Shown piece by piece: positions 32,689 to 41,523 of a stretch of DNA of 64,000 bases. The DNA comes from CAZTAR01 sp043813895. GTDB taxonomy: Bacteria; Planctomycetota; Phycisphaerae; UBA1845; UTPLA1. The translations under genes were made by a program, and so were the position numbers. A model generated the notes under the pieces. That model had not been told where the DNA came from. It did no database searches and was given only the letters and a program-made list of their open reading frames with translations. The stretch's first letter is position 1, and every line of letters begins with the position of its first letter. The stretch lies in contig JBDRKQ010000020.1 of NCBI GenBank assembly GCA_043813895.1, positions 3,523 to 67,522 on the forward strand. The letters run 5' to 3'.

Positions 32689-33859
32689 CTGTAGCGTCAT
32701 CATCCCGACGTTCAACCGCCGCCACGTCTTGGAGGAGACGCTAACTCGGCTGGACGCGTTTTCCGGTCCGAGCTACGAGACCATCGTCGTGGACAACGGC
32801 TCGACCGATGGCTCGTTGAAGCTGCGGGCTCGATATCCCCACGTGCGGTGGATCGAGTTGGACCGCAACCTTGGCGCCGCCGCAAGAAACGTCGGCGCCG
32901 TCGCCGCCCGCGGCCGCGTGCTCCTGATGCTGGATGACGACAGTTGGCCGGCCGAGGGTACGCTGGAACGGCTGGTCGAGCTTTTCGACACATCGCCGGA
33001 CCTTGGCGCCGCGGCCTGTCGCGTGCGGCTCGCCGATCAGCCGCACCTGCACGACGCCGGCGGTGTGCCCGGCATTTTTTTCAACTGCGGCGGCGCGATC
33101 CGGCGGGAGGCGTTTCTGCAAGCAGGCGGTTTTCCGGTGGATTTCGATTACTACGTGGAGGAGTACGACCTCTGCTGCCGCCTGTGGCAGAACGGCTGGC
33201 GCGTCGAGCCGCATGGAGACACGCTCGTCTGGCATCGCCGGGTCACGGAGAATCGTGATAACAACCGAATGCTGCGTCTGCTGGTTCGCAACAACCTCCG
33301 TTTGTGGGGTCGCTATGCGCCGGCCGGTTCCTTGGACGATCTCGTTGAGAGCACCATCGACCGGTATCGTCGAGTGGCCGAGAAGGAGGGGGCAATCAGC
33401 GGTTTCCATGAAGGCCTGGAGCTAGGCCGCGCGGAAAACGCCTTGGCTCGCCGCCGCCGTCGCCCGTTGTCGCGTGGGCAGTTCGAGGATCTCTTCGGCC
33501 TGCCTGCCGCGCGGAGGATGCTGCGACATTGGGCCGATAACCAACACGTCAGAACCGTCGCCGTTTGGATGCGGGGGAAGGGGTGCGAGCAATTGCTCGA
33601 CATCCTTCCGTCGGCTAACATCGGTGTGGAGGCCGTGTACGACGTTCGGGTGGAAGACGCGTCCTGGAGAGGTGTGCCTTTGCGTTCCTCGGACAGCTTT
33701 CGACCTGACGCGGTTGACGGTATCGTCGTTGGTTCTCTGTCGCCGGGTGTTGCGGAAGACATCCGGAACGAGCTGCGCGAGTGCTTTGCGTCTGTTCCGA
33801 TCGTCTCGGCCGCTCCGTGGGTCCGGCACGCGTATGAACCGCTCGCGGCATCGGCATAG
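32669..33859 (+). CDS. Family 2 glycosyltransferase with C-terminal extension
   Basis: The 396-residue protein starts at ATG 32669, inside the end of the preceding gene. Residues 5-230 form a GT-A domain: VIIPTFNRRHVLEETL, VVDNGSTDGS, ARNVGAVAARGRVLLMLDDDS (the metal-binding DDD), GGAIRREAFLQAGGF and EEYDLCCRLWQNGW (acidic ExxD and general-base region). Residues about 300-395 form a separate alpha/beta domain (VRTVAVWMRGKGCEQLLDIL, then VDGIVVGSL), possibly a Rossmann-like nucleotide-binding add-on. It probably adds a sugar or sugar-phosphate to surface glycan, working with the upstream sugar-nucleotide gene. Confidence 0.88.
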   Translation: MRSKSCDCSVIIPTFNRRHVLEETLTRLDAFSGPSYETIVVDNGSTDGSLKLRARYPHVRWIELDRNLGAAARNVGAVAARGRVLLMLDDDSWPAEGTLERLVELFDTSPDLGAAACRVRLADQPHLHDAGGVPGIFFNCGGAIRREAFLQAGGFPVDFDYYVEEYDLCCRLWQNGWRVEPHGDTLVWHRRVTENRDNNRMLRLLVRNNLRLWGRYAPAGSLDDLVESTIDRYRRVAEKEGAISGFHEGLELGRAENALARRRRRPLSRGQFEDLFGLPAARRMLRHWADNQHVRTVAVWMRGKGCEQLLDILPSANIGVEAVYDVRVEDASWRGVPLRSSDSFRPDAVDGIVVGSLSPGVAEDIRNELRECFASVPIVSAAPWVRHAYEPLAASA

Positions 33860-34040
33860 CGGCCGCGATAACATACCGTGTCCCGCGCTCGTCCGATCTC
33901 GCCGGGAAGGGTGGCGCTGTCTTTTTCCTAATACGCGAATATCCACTGGTCGATGCTGCGCGGACTGACTGCGGCCCCGCCGCCGCAAACGCGGGTGCTT
34001 TGATATCAGACAAGCACCGAAGGTATCACGCAAGAGCAGG

Positions 34041-34925
34041 TTGATCTTGAGAGGCAGAAAGAGAAACATCTCGCCGCTTGTGGCTGCTCGGGTCCGCCCG
34101 GCCAGGCAGGCGCCTGCGGGCTGTCCGCATGGAGGCGCCGCCGGAAGTCTGAGAATCAGCCGCGTCGGCAAGTCCGGCGATGTTTCCCACATTTCTCAGG
34201 CGGCCGACGAGAACATCGGCGCGCGTGAGGAAGTCCGCCGCTCGGCCACGGCCCTGCACGCCACCGAAGCCGCGTTAGGAAGGATGAGCGATCTGCTTGG
34301 GGGACTCGATAAGAAGATTGACGCAGCCTGCGGCGTACATCGCAGGCCGCCAGGGTCCGCCTCCGTTCTGCAAGCCACGATCGATTCGACGCTTGATGCG
34401 ATCGATAGCGTCGTGAACAGCGTTGAGTTCGGCGGTCGCAAACTGCTGAGTGAGCCGTGGCCCGGGACATTCGAGGACGCAATCCTCCGCGAAGATTCGA
34501 TCTCTTGTGAGAACGGTGAAGCCGGCTTTCCCGACGTGGACACGCGGCGCTTTCATGGAGGCCCCGGCGGATTCCTTGCCTCACTGCGAAGCGGCGCGGC
34601 GAGGTCCGTCGCCTGCGCAGGGCTCGACGACATTCGCGCAGTCATCCAGGCGAGCATGTCTGAACTCACGCAAAAACGCGAACAGCTCGTGACGTTTCTG
34701 AGTACGCAGGTCGGTCCCGTGATCGACGCGCTCGAGGTGGCCGGCGAGAACGTCGCAGCCGCCGAGAACATCCTGGACGATGCGGACTTCGCATTACAGG
34801 TCGGCCGAATGACCGGTGCGGACGTGCTGCTGAATGCGAGTCACCGGCAGCGATCGGTATCCTCGCCGACTCGTTTCGTGCGGCTGTCCGAGTTTCAGGC
34901 GGATGATCCGTCACATCAGGACTAA
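34041..34925 (+). CDS. Degenerate flagellin-like protein
   Basis: A 294-residue frame (TTG start, uncertain) aligns by eye with the flagellin two genes downstream. GSLRISRVGKSGDVSHISQA matches the SGLRINRGADDPAGL region; ALHATEAALGRMSDLLGGLD matches VISTADGALAEVSKMLLEIK; IDSVVNSVEFGGRKLLSE matches INRVANSTQFNGKKLLNG. At the end, AENILDDADFALQVGRMTGA matches SAIRDTDYAVEVSRLTRA, the D1 domain of the C-terminus. The first 35 or so residues of a true flagellin and its C-terminal 20 (D0) are missing or unrecognisable. It might be a minor filament or junction component, or a decaying duplicate. Confidence 0.65.
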   Translation: MILRGRKRNISPLVAARVRPARQAPAGCPHGGAAGSLRISRVGKSGDVSHISQAADENIGAREEVRRSATALHATEAALGRMSDLLGGLDKKIDAACGVHRRPPGSASVLQATIDSTLDAIDSVVNSVEFGGRKLLSEPWPGTFEDAILREDSISCENGEAGFPDVDTRRFHGGPGGFLASLRSGAARSVACAGLDDIRAVIQASMSELTQKREQLVTFLSTQVGPVIDALEVAGENVAAAENILDDADFALQVGRMTGADVLLNASHRQRSVSSPTRFVRLSEFQADDPSHQD

Positions 34926-35068
34926 TCCCACCGTCTCATAAACAGCCTTTATTCAATCAGTTACGCCGGATTTCGGACGGTCCTGCTTTCCACTCGCTGT
35001 AATGGTGCTCTTATCGGAACACCTGTTGTAAAAAAACTCGACTCCGGCGAAGCCTTGATAAAGCCTAA

Positions 35069-35098
35069 TGAAAGTCGGTCGTCGAGTGGCCCGATAGG
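35069..35098 (+). promoter_or_regulatory. Candidate sigma-28 (FliA) promoter of fliC
   Basis: TGAAA at 35069-35073, a 15-bp spacer, then GCCCGATAGG at 35089-35098 resembles the flagellar consensus TAAA-N15-GCCGATAA. It lies about 270 bp before the flagellin start, in the 440-bp gap after the flagellin-like gene. It would give a long leader. Confidence 0.45.
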
Positions 35099-35291
35099 AA
35101 GCACTGTTGAACCCGATGTCGGGTCGCGAGACCAGGCGCTCGAAGCATGTTGAAAGAGATGGAGTGAACTCCGGCAAGAAGCCGGAAGCCCCGAGAAAGG
35201 CGAGAACGAATCGACGCGGAAGCAGGCTATCAAGCAAGGACCGATTCGGACCGCCATCCTTCAACGCTCGAGGGATGAGAGAGAAAGAGAG

Positions 35292-35347
35292 GGCACGCAC
35301 GGCTGCGTGCCATACCACGCATCGAAACACCGAAGAGGTTTGCGTGG
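35292..35347 (+). promoter_or_regulatory. Twin hairpins in the fliC leader
   Basis: GGCACGCA (35292-35299), loop CGGC, TGCGTGCC (35304-35311) is a perfect 8-bp hairpin. CCACGCA (35315-35321) pairs with TGCGTGG (35341-35347). They end 10 bp before the AGGGAGGA ribosome-binding site, so they could protect the flagellin mRNA or tune its translation. Confidence 0.5.
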
Positions 35348-35365
35348 GCGTTCAGGGAGGAATCC

Positions 35366-36817
35366 ATGAGTCGCATCAATACAAATGTCTCAGCACTTCA
35401 GTCAATTCGCCACCTGATCAACAGTCAGGCGGACCTGACTACCAGCCTGGAGCGCCTCAGTTCCGGACTCCGCATCAACAGAGGGGCTGACGATCCGGCG
35501 GGTCTGATCGCGTCGGAATCACTTCGCTCTGAGATGCGCGGGCTGAACGCCGCAATCGATAACTCGACACGCGCGGTCAACGTCATCTCGACGGCGGACG
35601 GTGCGCTTGCCGAAGTCTCCAAGATGCTCCTCGAGATCAAGGGGCTGATCGACACGTCGAGCAACTCGGGCGCCCTATCCGACGACGAGATCGCAGCCAA
35701 CCAGTTGCAGGTCGACTCTCTGTTGGAAAGCATCAACCGCGTCGCGAACTCAACGCAGTTTAACGGCAAGAAGCTCCTCAACGGCGGACTCGGTTACACC
35801 ATCAACGGGTTGAGCACGGCCGACATTGGGCGCCTTCAGGTGTTCGGCGCGCGCGTGCCCGCCGGTGGGACGCAGTCCGTCACCGTTCAGGTGACGCAGT
35901 CCGCGCAGACCGCCGCCATCACGATCGGCACGGGCGGCGCAACAGGTATCTCCTCCTCCGGGCACCTGGAGCAGGCAAACGATGTGACCCTTGAAATCCG
36001 CGGGTCACTTGGAACCGAGATTTTCACCTTTACCGGCAGTTCAACGATGGCCTCCATCGCCACCACCGTGGCGAACTTCAAGACGCTGACCGGCGTCTCC
36101 GCGACCGCCAGTGCCGGAGGGATTTCGTTTAACAGCACCGAATATGGGAGCGACGAGTTCGTTTCCGTCCGGGCGATCAGCGGCACCTTCACTGTCGTGC
36201 AGGGCGATCAAGGCGACTATGAAGATCGTGGCAGAGATGCCGCCGTCATGTTCAACGGACAGGCCGCGAACGTCGACGGATTGGTCGCCAGGATCCGGTC
36301 GAACGGACTGGACATCGTTGCCGAGCTGACGCAGAAGCTCGGCACGCAGATACTGAGCACCAACTTCGACATCACCGGCGGCGGTGCGAACTTCCAGATT
36401 GGCCCCGAGGTCAACAGCGACGGGCTCGTCAGCATCGGCATTCCGTCGATCGTCACGTCGAACCTTGGCAACAGCATCAACGGCTATCTGAACTCATTGG
36501 GTTCCGGCGGCGCCAACCAGATTACCGACATCAATAATCACCCCAACGCCGAGAAGATCATCGGCGAGGCGATCGGGCAGATCTCGATCCTGAGCGGACG
36601 GCTGGGTGGGTTCCAGGCCAATCAGGTCGATACCAACCTTAACAGCCTGCGAACCGCTCTCGAGAACGTGACGGCCTCTGAATCCGCGATCAGGGATACC
36701 GACTATGCGGTCGAGGTCTCGAGACTGACCAGAGCGCAGATCATTCTTCAGTCCACGACGCAGATGTTGGGTATCGCGAACCAAGCACCGCAGATCGTAC
36801 TGTCGCTGCTCGGCTAA
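35366..36817 (+). CDS. fliC: Flagellin
   Basis: The 483-residue filament protein starts MSRINTNVSALQSIRHLINS, and D0/D1 follow the standard pattern (SLERLSSGLRINRGADDPAG; ANSTQFNGKKLLNGG). The C-terminus has SAIRDTDYAVEVSRLTRAQI and ends in QMLGIANQAPQIVLSLLG. The central region (about residues 140-370) is the variable surface part, rich in G, T, S and A. Export is by the flagellar type III system, so there is no signal peptide. GGGAGGAA precedes the ATG at 6 nt. It has its own hairpin leader and a strong intrinsic terminator. Confidence 0.96.
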   Translation: MSRINTNVSALQSIRHLINSQADLTTSLERLSSGLRINRGADDPAGLIASESLRSEMRGLNAAIDNSTRAVNVISTADGALAEVSKMLLEIKGLIDTSSNSGALSDDEIAANQLQVDSLLESINRVANSTQFNGKKLLNGGLGYTINGLSTADIGRLQVFGARVPAGGTQSVTVQVTQSAQTAAITIGTGGATGISSSGHLEQANDVTLEIRGSLGTEIFTFTGSSTMASIATTVANFKTLTGVSATASAGGISFNSTEYGSDEFVSVRAISGTFTVVQGDQGDYEDRGRDAAVMFNGQAANVDGLVARIRSNGLDIVAELTQKLGTQILSTNFDITGGGANFQIGPEVNSDGLVSIGIPSIVTSNLGNSINGYLNSLGSGGANQITDINNHPNAEKIIGEAIGQISILSGRLGGFQANQVDTNLNSLRTALENVTASESAIRDTDYAVEVSRLTRAQIILQSTTQMLGIANQAPQIVLSLLG

Positions 36818-36850
36818 CGCCGCGGAATGGCCTCGTAACACTGGGAACCA

Positions 36851-36884
36851 CGGGCGGGGCGATGAACGTCTCGCCCGTTTTGTT
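36851..36884 (+). terminator. Intrinsic terminator after fliC
   Basis: CGGGCGGGG (36851-36859) pairs with TCTCGCCCG (36869-36877 approx., two G-U pairs), followed by TTTTGTTT. It starts 34 bp after the fliC stop codon, indicating that fliC is transcribed as a separate unit. Confidence 0.75.
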
Positions 36885-36885
36885 T

Positions 36886-37463
36886 CGTGACGGCCGGCGT
36901 AGCACGAAAGGGCCTGCACCCGAAGAGACGCGGCCGCAGGATCGCGAGTTGATCGGCCGATACAGAGGTTGTTCGGTCGCGCCCGAGGCAGCCGGGCAGA
37001 CAGTGAGTGTCGCCGTTGTGGAGCCCTCCGATGCAGACACGCACCCACGATCGGGAATCCTGCCATGAAAGCGGCGTCATTCTCACCTGTTACGTCAACG
37101 GGCGCAAGCGATTCCGTGCCGTGCCGGCAGACGGTGACGGTTCCCACGGAGAAGTTGACGGCGTCGGTGATGCACGCGACTCACGCAATGCGAATCGCCG
37201 ACTTGGCGTCGTTGCCAAGAGAAGCCGGCGTTTTCACTGACAGCCTTCGAGCCGCCTCCCGAGTTCACTGTTCCAATCCTCGCTGCAGCCGTGCCCGACA
37301 AGCACGCTCGAATCGGAGGTTCCAGCGCCAAAACGACCACTTCGCGCCAGGGTCACTGCGACACGCGTGCCACGGGCAAACGTGGAATGTCCCAGCGGCA
37401 TGTTGATCCTGACAGCACGTCGATACGGGAACATGCCGACATAATGGTGGGAGTTCACTGACT
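36886..37463. other. Gap between fliC and fliD
   Basis: About 580 bp. Open frames here (for example 36969-37406) have repeat-like, arginine-rich composition and no match to FlaG, which often sits in this position. GCCGACATAATGG at 37434-37446 before fliD resembles a flagellar -10 box, but no matching -35 is present. I see no supported gene. Confidence 0.35.
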
Positions 37464-40400
37464 ATGTCCACGATATCTACCGGAGTCGGCCTGGCATCGG
37501 GCTTTCCCATCCAGGAGTTTGTCGACGCGTTGATGGCCGTCCAACGCCGGCCCCTCACCCTACTCACGAATCGAATCGCCACGCTGACGAACCGGCGTAC
37601 CGCCCTTCTCCAAATCTCAGCACAGATTCTGGGGATTCAGAACGCTGCCACCCGCTTCGGCAGCCTGGATTTCTTTCAGAGTACCCGGGCCGCGAGCACC
37701 GACGAGACCTCCATTCTGGCGACCGCCAGTACCGGGGCCGCCGTCGGGCAATACACCTTCGTCGTTCGGAATCTCGCCTCTTCGCACCAGCTCATCTCAG
37801 AGGGATTCGCAACACGTGACGCAACGCCGGTCGGCGCCGGTACGCTCACCATCGAGACCGCTGACGCACTGGTCAATCGCTCAACACGCCTGGGGTCTCT
37901 GAACGGCGGCGCCGGTGTGAAGGCCGGTAAGATCAAGGTCACCGATCGGGCGGGGCAGAGCGCCGAAATCGATCTTCGAACCACGCTCACCATCGACGAC
38001 GTGATTGACGCGATCAATAGTCAGTCCGACGCAGCTGTCGCCGTTCACATTGAAGGCGATCATCTCGTCCTGGAGGATCAGACGGGCCTGGGAACGGGCA
38101 CGCTGTCGGTTGCCGAAGTCGGCACCGGCAAAACGGCAGCCAATCTGGGCCTGCTCGGCAGTTCTTCTTCCGGCGTGCTCACCGGCTCTGATCTTGTTGC
38201 AATCTCCGCCGACACACGGCTTGATGATCTGAATGACGGCAACGGAATCCGGCGACTCAAGGCGCAGGCTGATTTCTCCGTTTCTCTCGCGGACGGAACG
38301 ACGCTGAAGTTCGACCTGTCCGAGTACCTGACCCTGGACACACCACTCTCGGTGCTTAATAACGGCGGCGGCGTGCCAAGTGGCGAAATCCGCCTCACCA
38401 ACCGCGCCGGCAAAGAAGCCATCGTTGATCTGTCCGGCGCCGCGACCATCGGTGACGTGAAGGCCGCCATCGAGGCTGCGGGCGTCGACTTCACCGTGGC
38501 GTTGGCCGGCGGGCATCTGCTCGTTTCCGACGGCTCGACGGGCGATGAAAAGATGAAGATCGAGGAGGTCGGTGGCGGCGGAACTGCCGAGGCACTGGGG
38601 CTTCTCGGCACTTCCGCGTCGGAGAGCATGACCGGCGATGACATCTATTTCATCACGACCGTTGGCGACGTTCAGCGTGTGATCAACGACCAAGTCAATA
38701 ACGGGGGCAAGCTCGTCGCTGCCATATCGACAAATGGAACGGGCCTGACCCTGATCGACACGACCAGCGGTGCCGGCACGTTTGAAGTCACGGCGTTGAA
38801 CGACTCAAAGTCCGCGGAGGACCTCGGTATCCTCCAGGCAGCCTCCGGCGATACGATAGAGTCCCGGCGGCTGACGGCGGGTTTGAACACGGTTCTGCTT
38901 AAGTCGTTGAACGGTGGGAGCGGTATCGGCCTCGGCCAGATTGATCTCACAGATCGCGCGGGCGCGACCGCATCGATTGACCTTTCCAACGCCGAGACCC
39001 TGGCCGACGTCATCGCCGCCATCAACGGCGCCTCCACGCAGATCACCGCGACCGTTTCGTCCTCGGGTCTGGGCATCGAGCTGAGAGACACGAGCGGGCA
39101 GTCGGGAAACCTCAGAATCGTCGACGTGACGGGCTCCGCCGCCGCGGACCTGAACATCGCCTTCGAAGGTGCCGCCGATACCGTTTCCAGCGGCAATCTC
39201 CAACGGCAGTACGTTTCCGCCACGACACGCCTTGCCGACTTCAACGGCGGGGTGCAGCTTGGGAAGTTCAAGATCACCGACAGCATGGGACAGTCCGCCA
39301 CTGTCGACCTGACGCAGGGCAATGAAGAAACGTTGCAGGACGTCATCGACGAGATCAACTCTCGCGGCATCGGGGTCGTCGCCCGAATCAACGACACAGG
39401 CGACGGTCTCCTCATCGAGGATACGGCGGGCGGAGACCAGTCCCTGACGATCAAAGAGGACGGTGGAAAGACGGCAAGATCACTGGGGATTCTCGGTTCG
39501 GCCGAGGATGGAGAGACGACTGTTGATGGCAGCCTCGAAGCGCGTATCACAATCGCGGGAAACGATACGCTCGAAGACGTCCTGGACAAGATCAAGGCTG
39601 CCAATGCGCCCGTCGGCGCAACCATCATCAACGACGGGATCAGCGGTCGGCCGTTTCGGCTGAGCCTGACCGGCACGCAGACCGGCTACGACGGAGCGCT
39701 TGCGATTGACGCAGGCGGCAGCGGCCTCGTGTTCGAGACGCTGGTAAAGGCCCGAGATGCGACCGTTCTGTTCGGATCGGCGGATGCCGAAAACCCGCTC
39801 GTCTTGTCGAGTTCGTCCAATACGCTGAGCGACACCATAACCGGTGTGCGGCTGGACCTGATCGGCGCGAGCGAAGGGCCCGTTACCATTTCCGTGACGA
39901 AGGACGTGGACGCGATCGTCGCGGACATATCGAGTTTCGTGGCATCATTCAACACCGCCATCGCCGGCATCGACAGCTTAACCAGTTTCGATCCCGAGAC
40001 CGAGGTGCGAGGGGTTCTCAACGGCGACTCGACGGCCCGGCGCGTGCGGCAAGGGTTGCTCGGGATCGTCAATCGGTCTGCCGAGGGATTAGACTCGTCG
40101 TTTAACCGGCTCAGTCAGGTCGGCATTTCCGTGGCAAGCGGCGCCAAGCTCAGCTTTGACGAGGAGAAGTTCCGGAGCGTCTTCGAGAGTGATCCGGCCG
40201 CCGTCGAGGCGCTCTTCACGACGGAGGAGACCGGGTTCGGGAACCTGATCGCGAGCGAGATCGAACGCTTCACAGACAGCGAAACCGGGATCATCCCCGT
40301 GCAGGAGGAAGCGATCCAGGCTTCGGAGGATCTTCTCAACGATCGAATCGACCAACTGGAGATCCTCCTGGAGCGCCGCCGCGAGCGTTTGCTGTCGCAA

Positions 40401-40499
40401 TTCCAGGCGATGGAGATGGCCATCTCCCAACTCCAGTCTCAGCAGTCGGCGCTTTCCGCGCTGATGACCATTGCGACGAGTTCCAACACCAACAGCTAG
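37464..40499 (+). CDS. fliD: Flagellar filament cap protein FliD, enlarged
   Basis: At 1011 residues this is about twice the usual size of FliD, which caps the filament and folds flagellin into place. The N-terminal motif (VGLASGFPIQEFVDALMAVQ) and the C-terminal coiled coil (ALLQ/LERRRERLLSQFQAMEMAISQLQSQQSALSALM-like) are normal. The excess is a middle region in which a hook-IN-type module recurs about five times. Each copy has a phrase TRLxxLNxGxG, then G-x-[IF]-x-[IVL]-[TR]-[DN], A-x-[VI]-DL, a helix TxxDVxxAIN, and a closing LGILG. Copies begin near residues 135, 252, 290, 475 and 590. It lies upstream of fliS, with which it probably shares regulation. Confidence 0.93.
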   Translation: MSTISTGVGLASGFPIQEFVDALMAVQRRPLTLLTNRIATLTNRRTALLQISAQILGIQNAATRFGSLDFFQSTRAASTDETSILATASTGAAVGQYTFVVRNLASSHQLISEGFATRDATPVGAGTLTIETADALVNRSTRLGSLNGGAGVKAGKIKVTDRAGQSAEIDLRTTLTIDDVIDAINSQSDAAVAVHIEGDHLVLEDQTGLGTGTLSVAEVGTGKTAANLGLLGSSSSGVLTGSDLVAISADTRLDDLNDGNGIRRLKAQADFSVSLADGTTLKFDLSEYLTLDTPLSVLNNGGGVPSGEIRLTNRAGKEAIVDLSGAATIGDVKAAIEAAGVDFTVALAGGHLLVSDGSTGDEKMKIEEVGGGGTAEALGLLGTSASESMTGDDIYFITTVGDVQRVINDQVNNGGKLVAAISTNGTGLTLIDTTSGAGTFEVTALNDSKSAEDLGILQAASGDTIESRRLTAGLNTVLLKSLNGGSGIGLGQIDLTDRAGATASIDLSNAETLADVIAAINGASTQITATVSSSGLGIELRDTSGQSGNLRIVDVTGSAAADLNIAFEGAADTVSSGNLQRQYVSATTRLADFNGGVQLGKFKITDSMGQSATVDLTQGNEETLQDVIDEINSRGIGVVARINDTGDGLLIEDTAGGDQSLTIKEDGGKTARSLGILGSAEDGETTVDGSLEARITIAGNDTLEDVLDKIKAANAPVGATIINDGISGRPFRLSLTGTQTGYDGALAIDAGGSGLVFETLVKARDATVLFGSADAENPLVLSSSSNTLSDTITGVRLDLIGASEGPVTISVTKDVDAIVADISSFVASFNTAIAGIDSLTSFDPETEVRGVLNGDSTARRVRQGLLGIVNRSAEGLDSSFNRLSQVGISVASGAKLSFDEEKFRSVFESDPAAVEALFTTEETGFGNLIASEIERFTDSETGIIPVQEEAIQASEDLLNDRIDQLEILLERRRERLLSQFQAMEMAISQLQSQQSALSALMTIATSSNTNS

Positions 40500-40732
40500 T
40501 CGCTCTTCTCGGACGTTACGGCCGGGCTCACAGAGGTCGATCGGGGACCCCGTCTTCTTTCTGCTCACTTCGCGTTGATCATTCACCGATTTCTACGGTG
40601 TTGGCGGTTGCTATCGGATGTTCCGCCTCATCCCACCCAAGACCGCGTACTCGAACGCGTGGGCGGACGCGCAGCATGCATTTGAGAGGCGTGGTGCGGA
40701 CATTCAGAAGACGTGACGGGTCAGGCACACTG

Positions 40733-41176
40733 ATGACACAGGCTCATTCTGGTGAATACCTTCGTAACGCGGTGATGACCGCGTCCCCGGAGCAGCTCCA
40801 TCTGATGCTGTATGACGGTGCGATCCGGTTTGCCCGGCAGGCGAAGGAGGCCCTCACGCGAAACGACTTGGAAACGAGTTGCGAGAAGCTTCTGCGCGCC
40901 CAGCGCATCATCGTCGAACTTCAGAACGGCCTGAGGCGCGATGTTGACCCCTCGTTGTGCGACAACATGGCCCGGCTCTACGGCTTCGTTCACAATCGCT
41001 TGGTAGACGCGAACGTGAAGCGCGATCCCGACGCAGTGGAGGCGGCTTTGAGGATCCTTGAGCATCAACGGGAAACCTGGCGGCTGTTGGTCGAGAAGCT
41101 CCGCGGGGAAGTGCGAGAAGCGACTTCCGAATCGGAGGAGGTGACGCCGGGCGTGGGTCTCAGCATCCAGGGTTAA
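40733..41176 (+). CDS. fliS: Flagellin export chaperone FliS
   Basis: The 147-residue protein starts at ATG 40733 (MTQAHSGEYLRNAVMTASPE). The conserved N-terminal helix segment with QLHLMLYDGAIRFARQAKEA is diagnostic of FliS, which binds the C-terminus of newly made flagellin and prevents premature polymerisation. The four-helix layout is clear (residues 20-45, 50-75, 80-105, 110-130). The longer frame from 40598 has no match. It follows fliD by 233 bp, the usual order. Confidence 0.93.
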   Translation: MTQAHSGEYLRNAVMTASPEQLHLMLYDGAIRFARQAKEALTRNDLETSCEKLLRAQRIIVELQNGLRRDVDPSLCDNMARLYGFVHNRLVDANVKRDPDAVEAALRILEHQRETWRLLVEKLRGEVREATSESEEVTPGVGLSIQG

Positions 41177-41523
41177 GCTCCGTTGTTGAGGGCCGCGGCC
41201 TTGCGGCGTGGCCGCCTCCTTGGCCGATGGGTTCCGTACAATCCAAAGACAGTTCCAAAAGATTCGGCCTTCGCACATCCTCTTAACGCACAAAACGCAG
41301 TCCGGAATCGCCGGCACAGCGTCGCCGCCTCGAGCGAGTGTCCATTCTGATGCCAGAGGGAAGGGCAGGTCGATGGGCTCACGGTAGCGGGGAGGATGCT
41401 GAAATCCGATAATACCCCAGTAAGGTCCACGCCCATGCGGCGCATGCGAACTCGTACGACCGGACGGACGTATCTGAGGGTTAGGCACGCGGGCAGGCTG
41501 TTCGATTGGAAAGGCAAACGGAA
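41177..41523. other. Intergenic region, nothing recognised
   Basis: The 347-bp gap contains a GC-rich imperfect hairpin right after fliS (GGGCCGCGGCC... around 41188-41212) without a T-run. Frames here do not resemble proteins. Confidence 0.35.

Noticed and set aside
36969..37406. Possible FlaG gene between fliC and fliD
   Set aside because: The frame has no FlaG motif; arginine- and cysteine-rich composition and lack of a ribosome site argue against coding.
38672..39676. 334-residue minus-strand frame inside fliD
   Set aside because: Antisense shadow of the repeated FliD modules; Ser/Pro/Arg-rich with no fold-like pattern.
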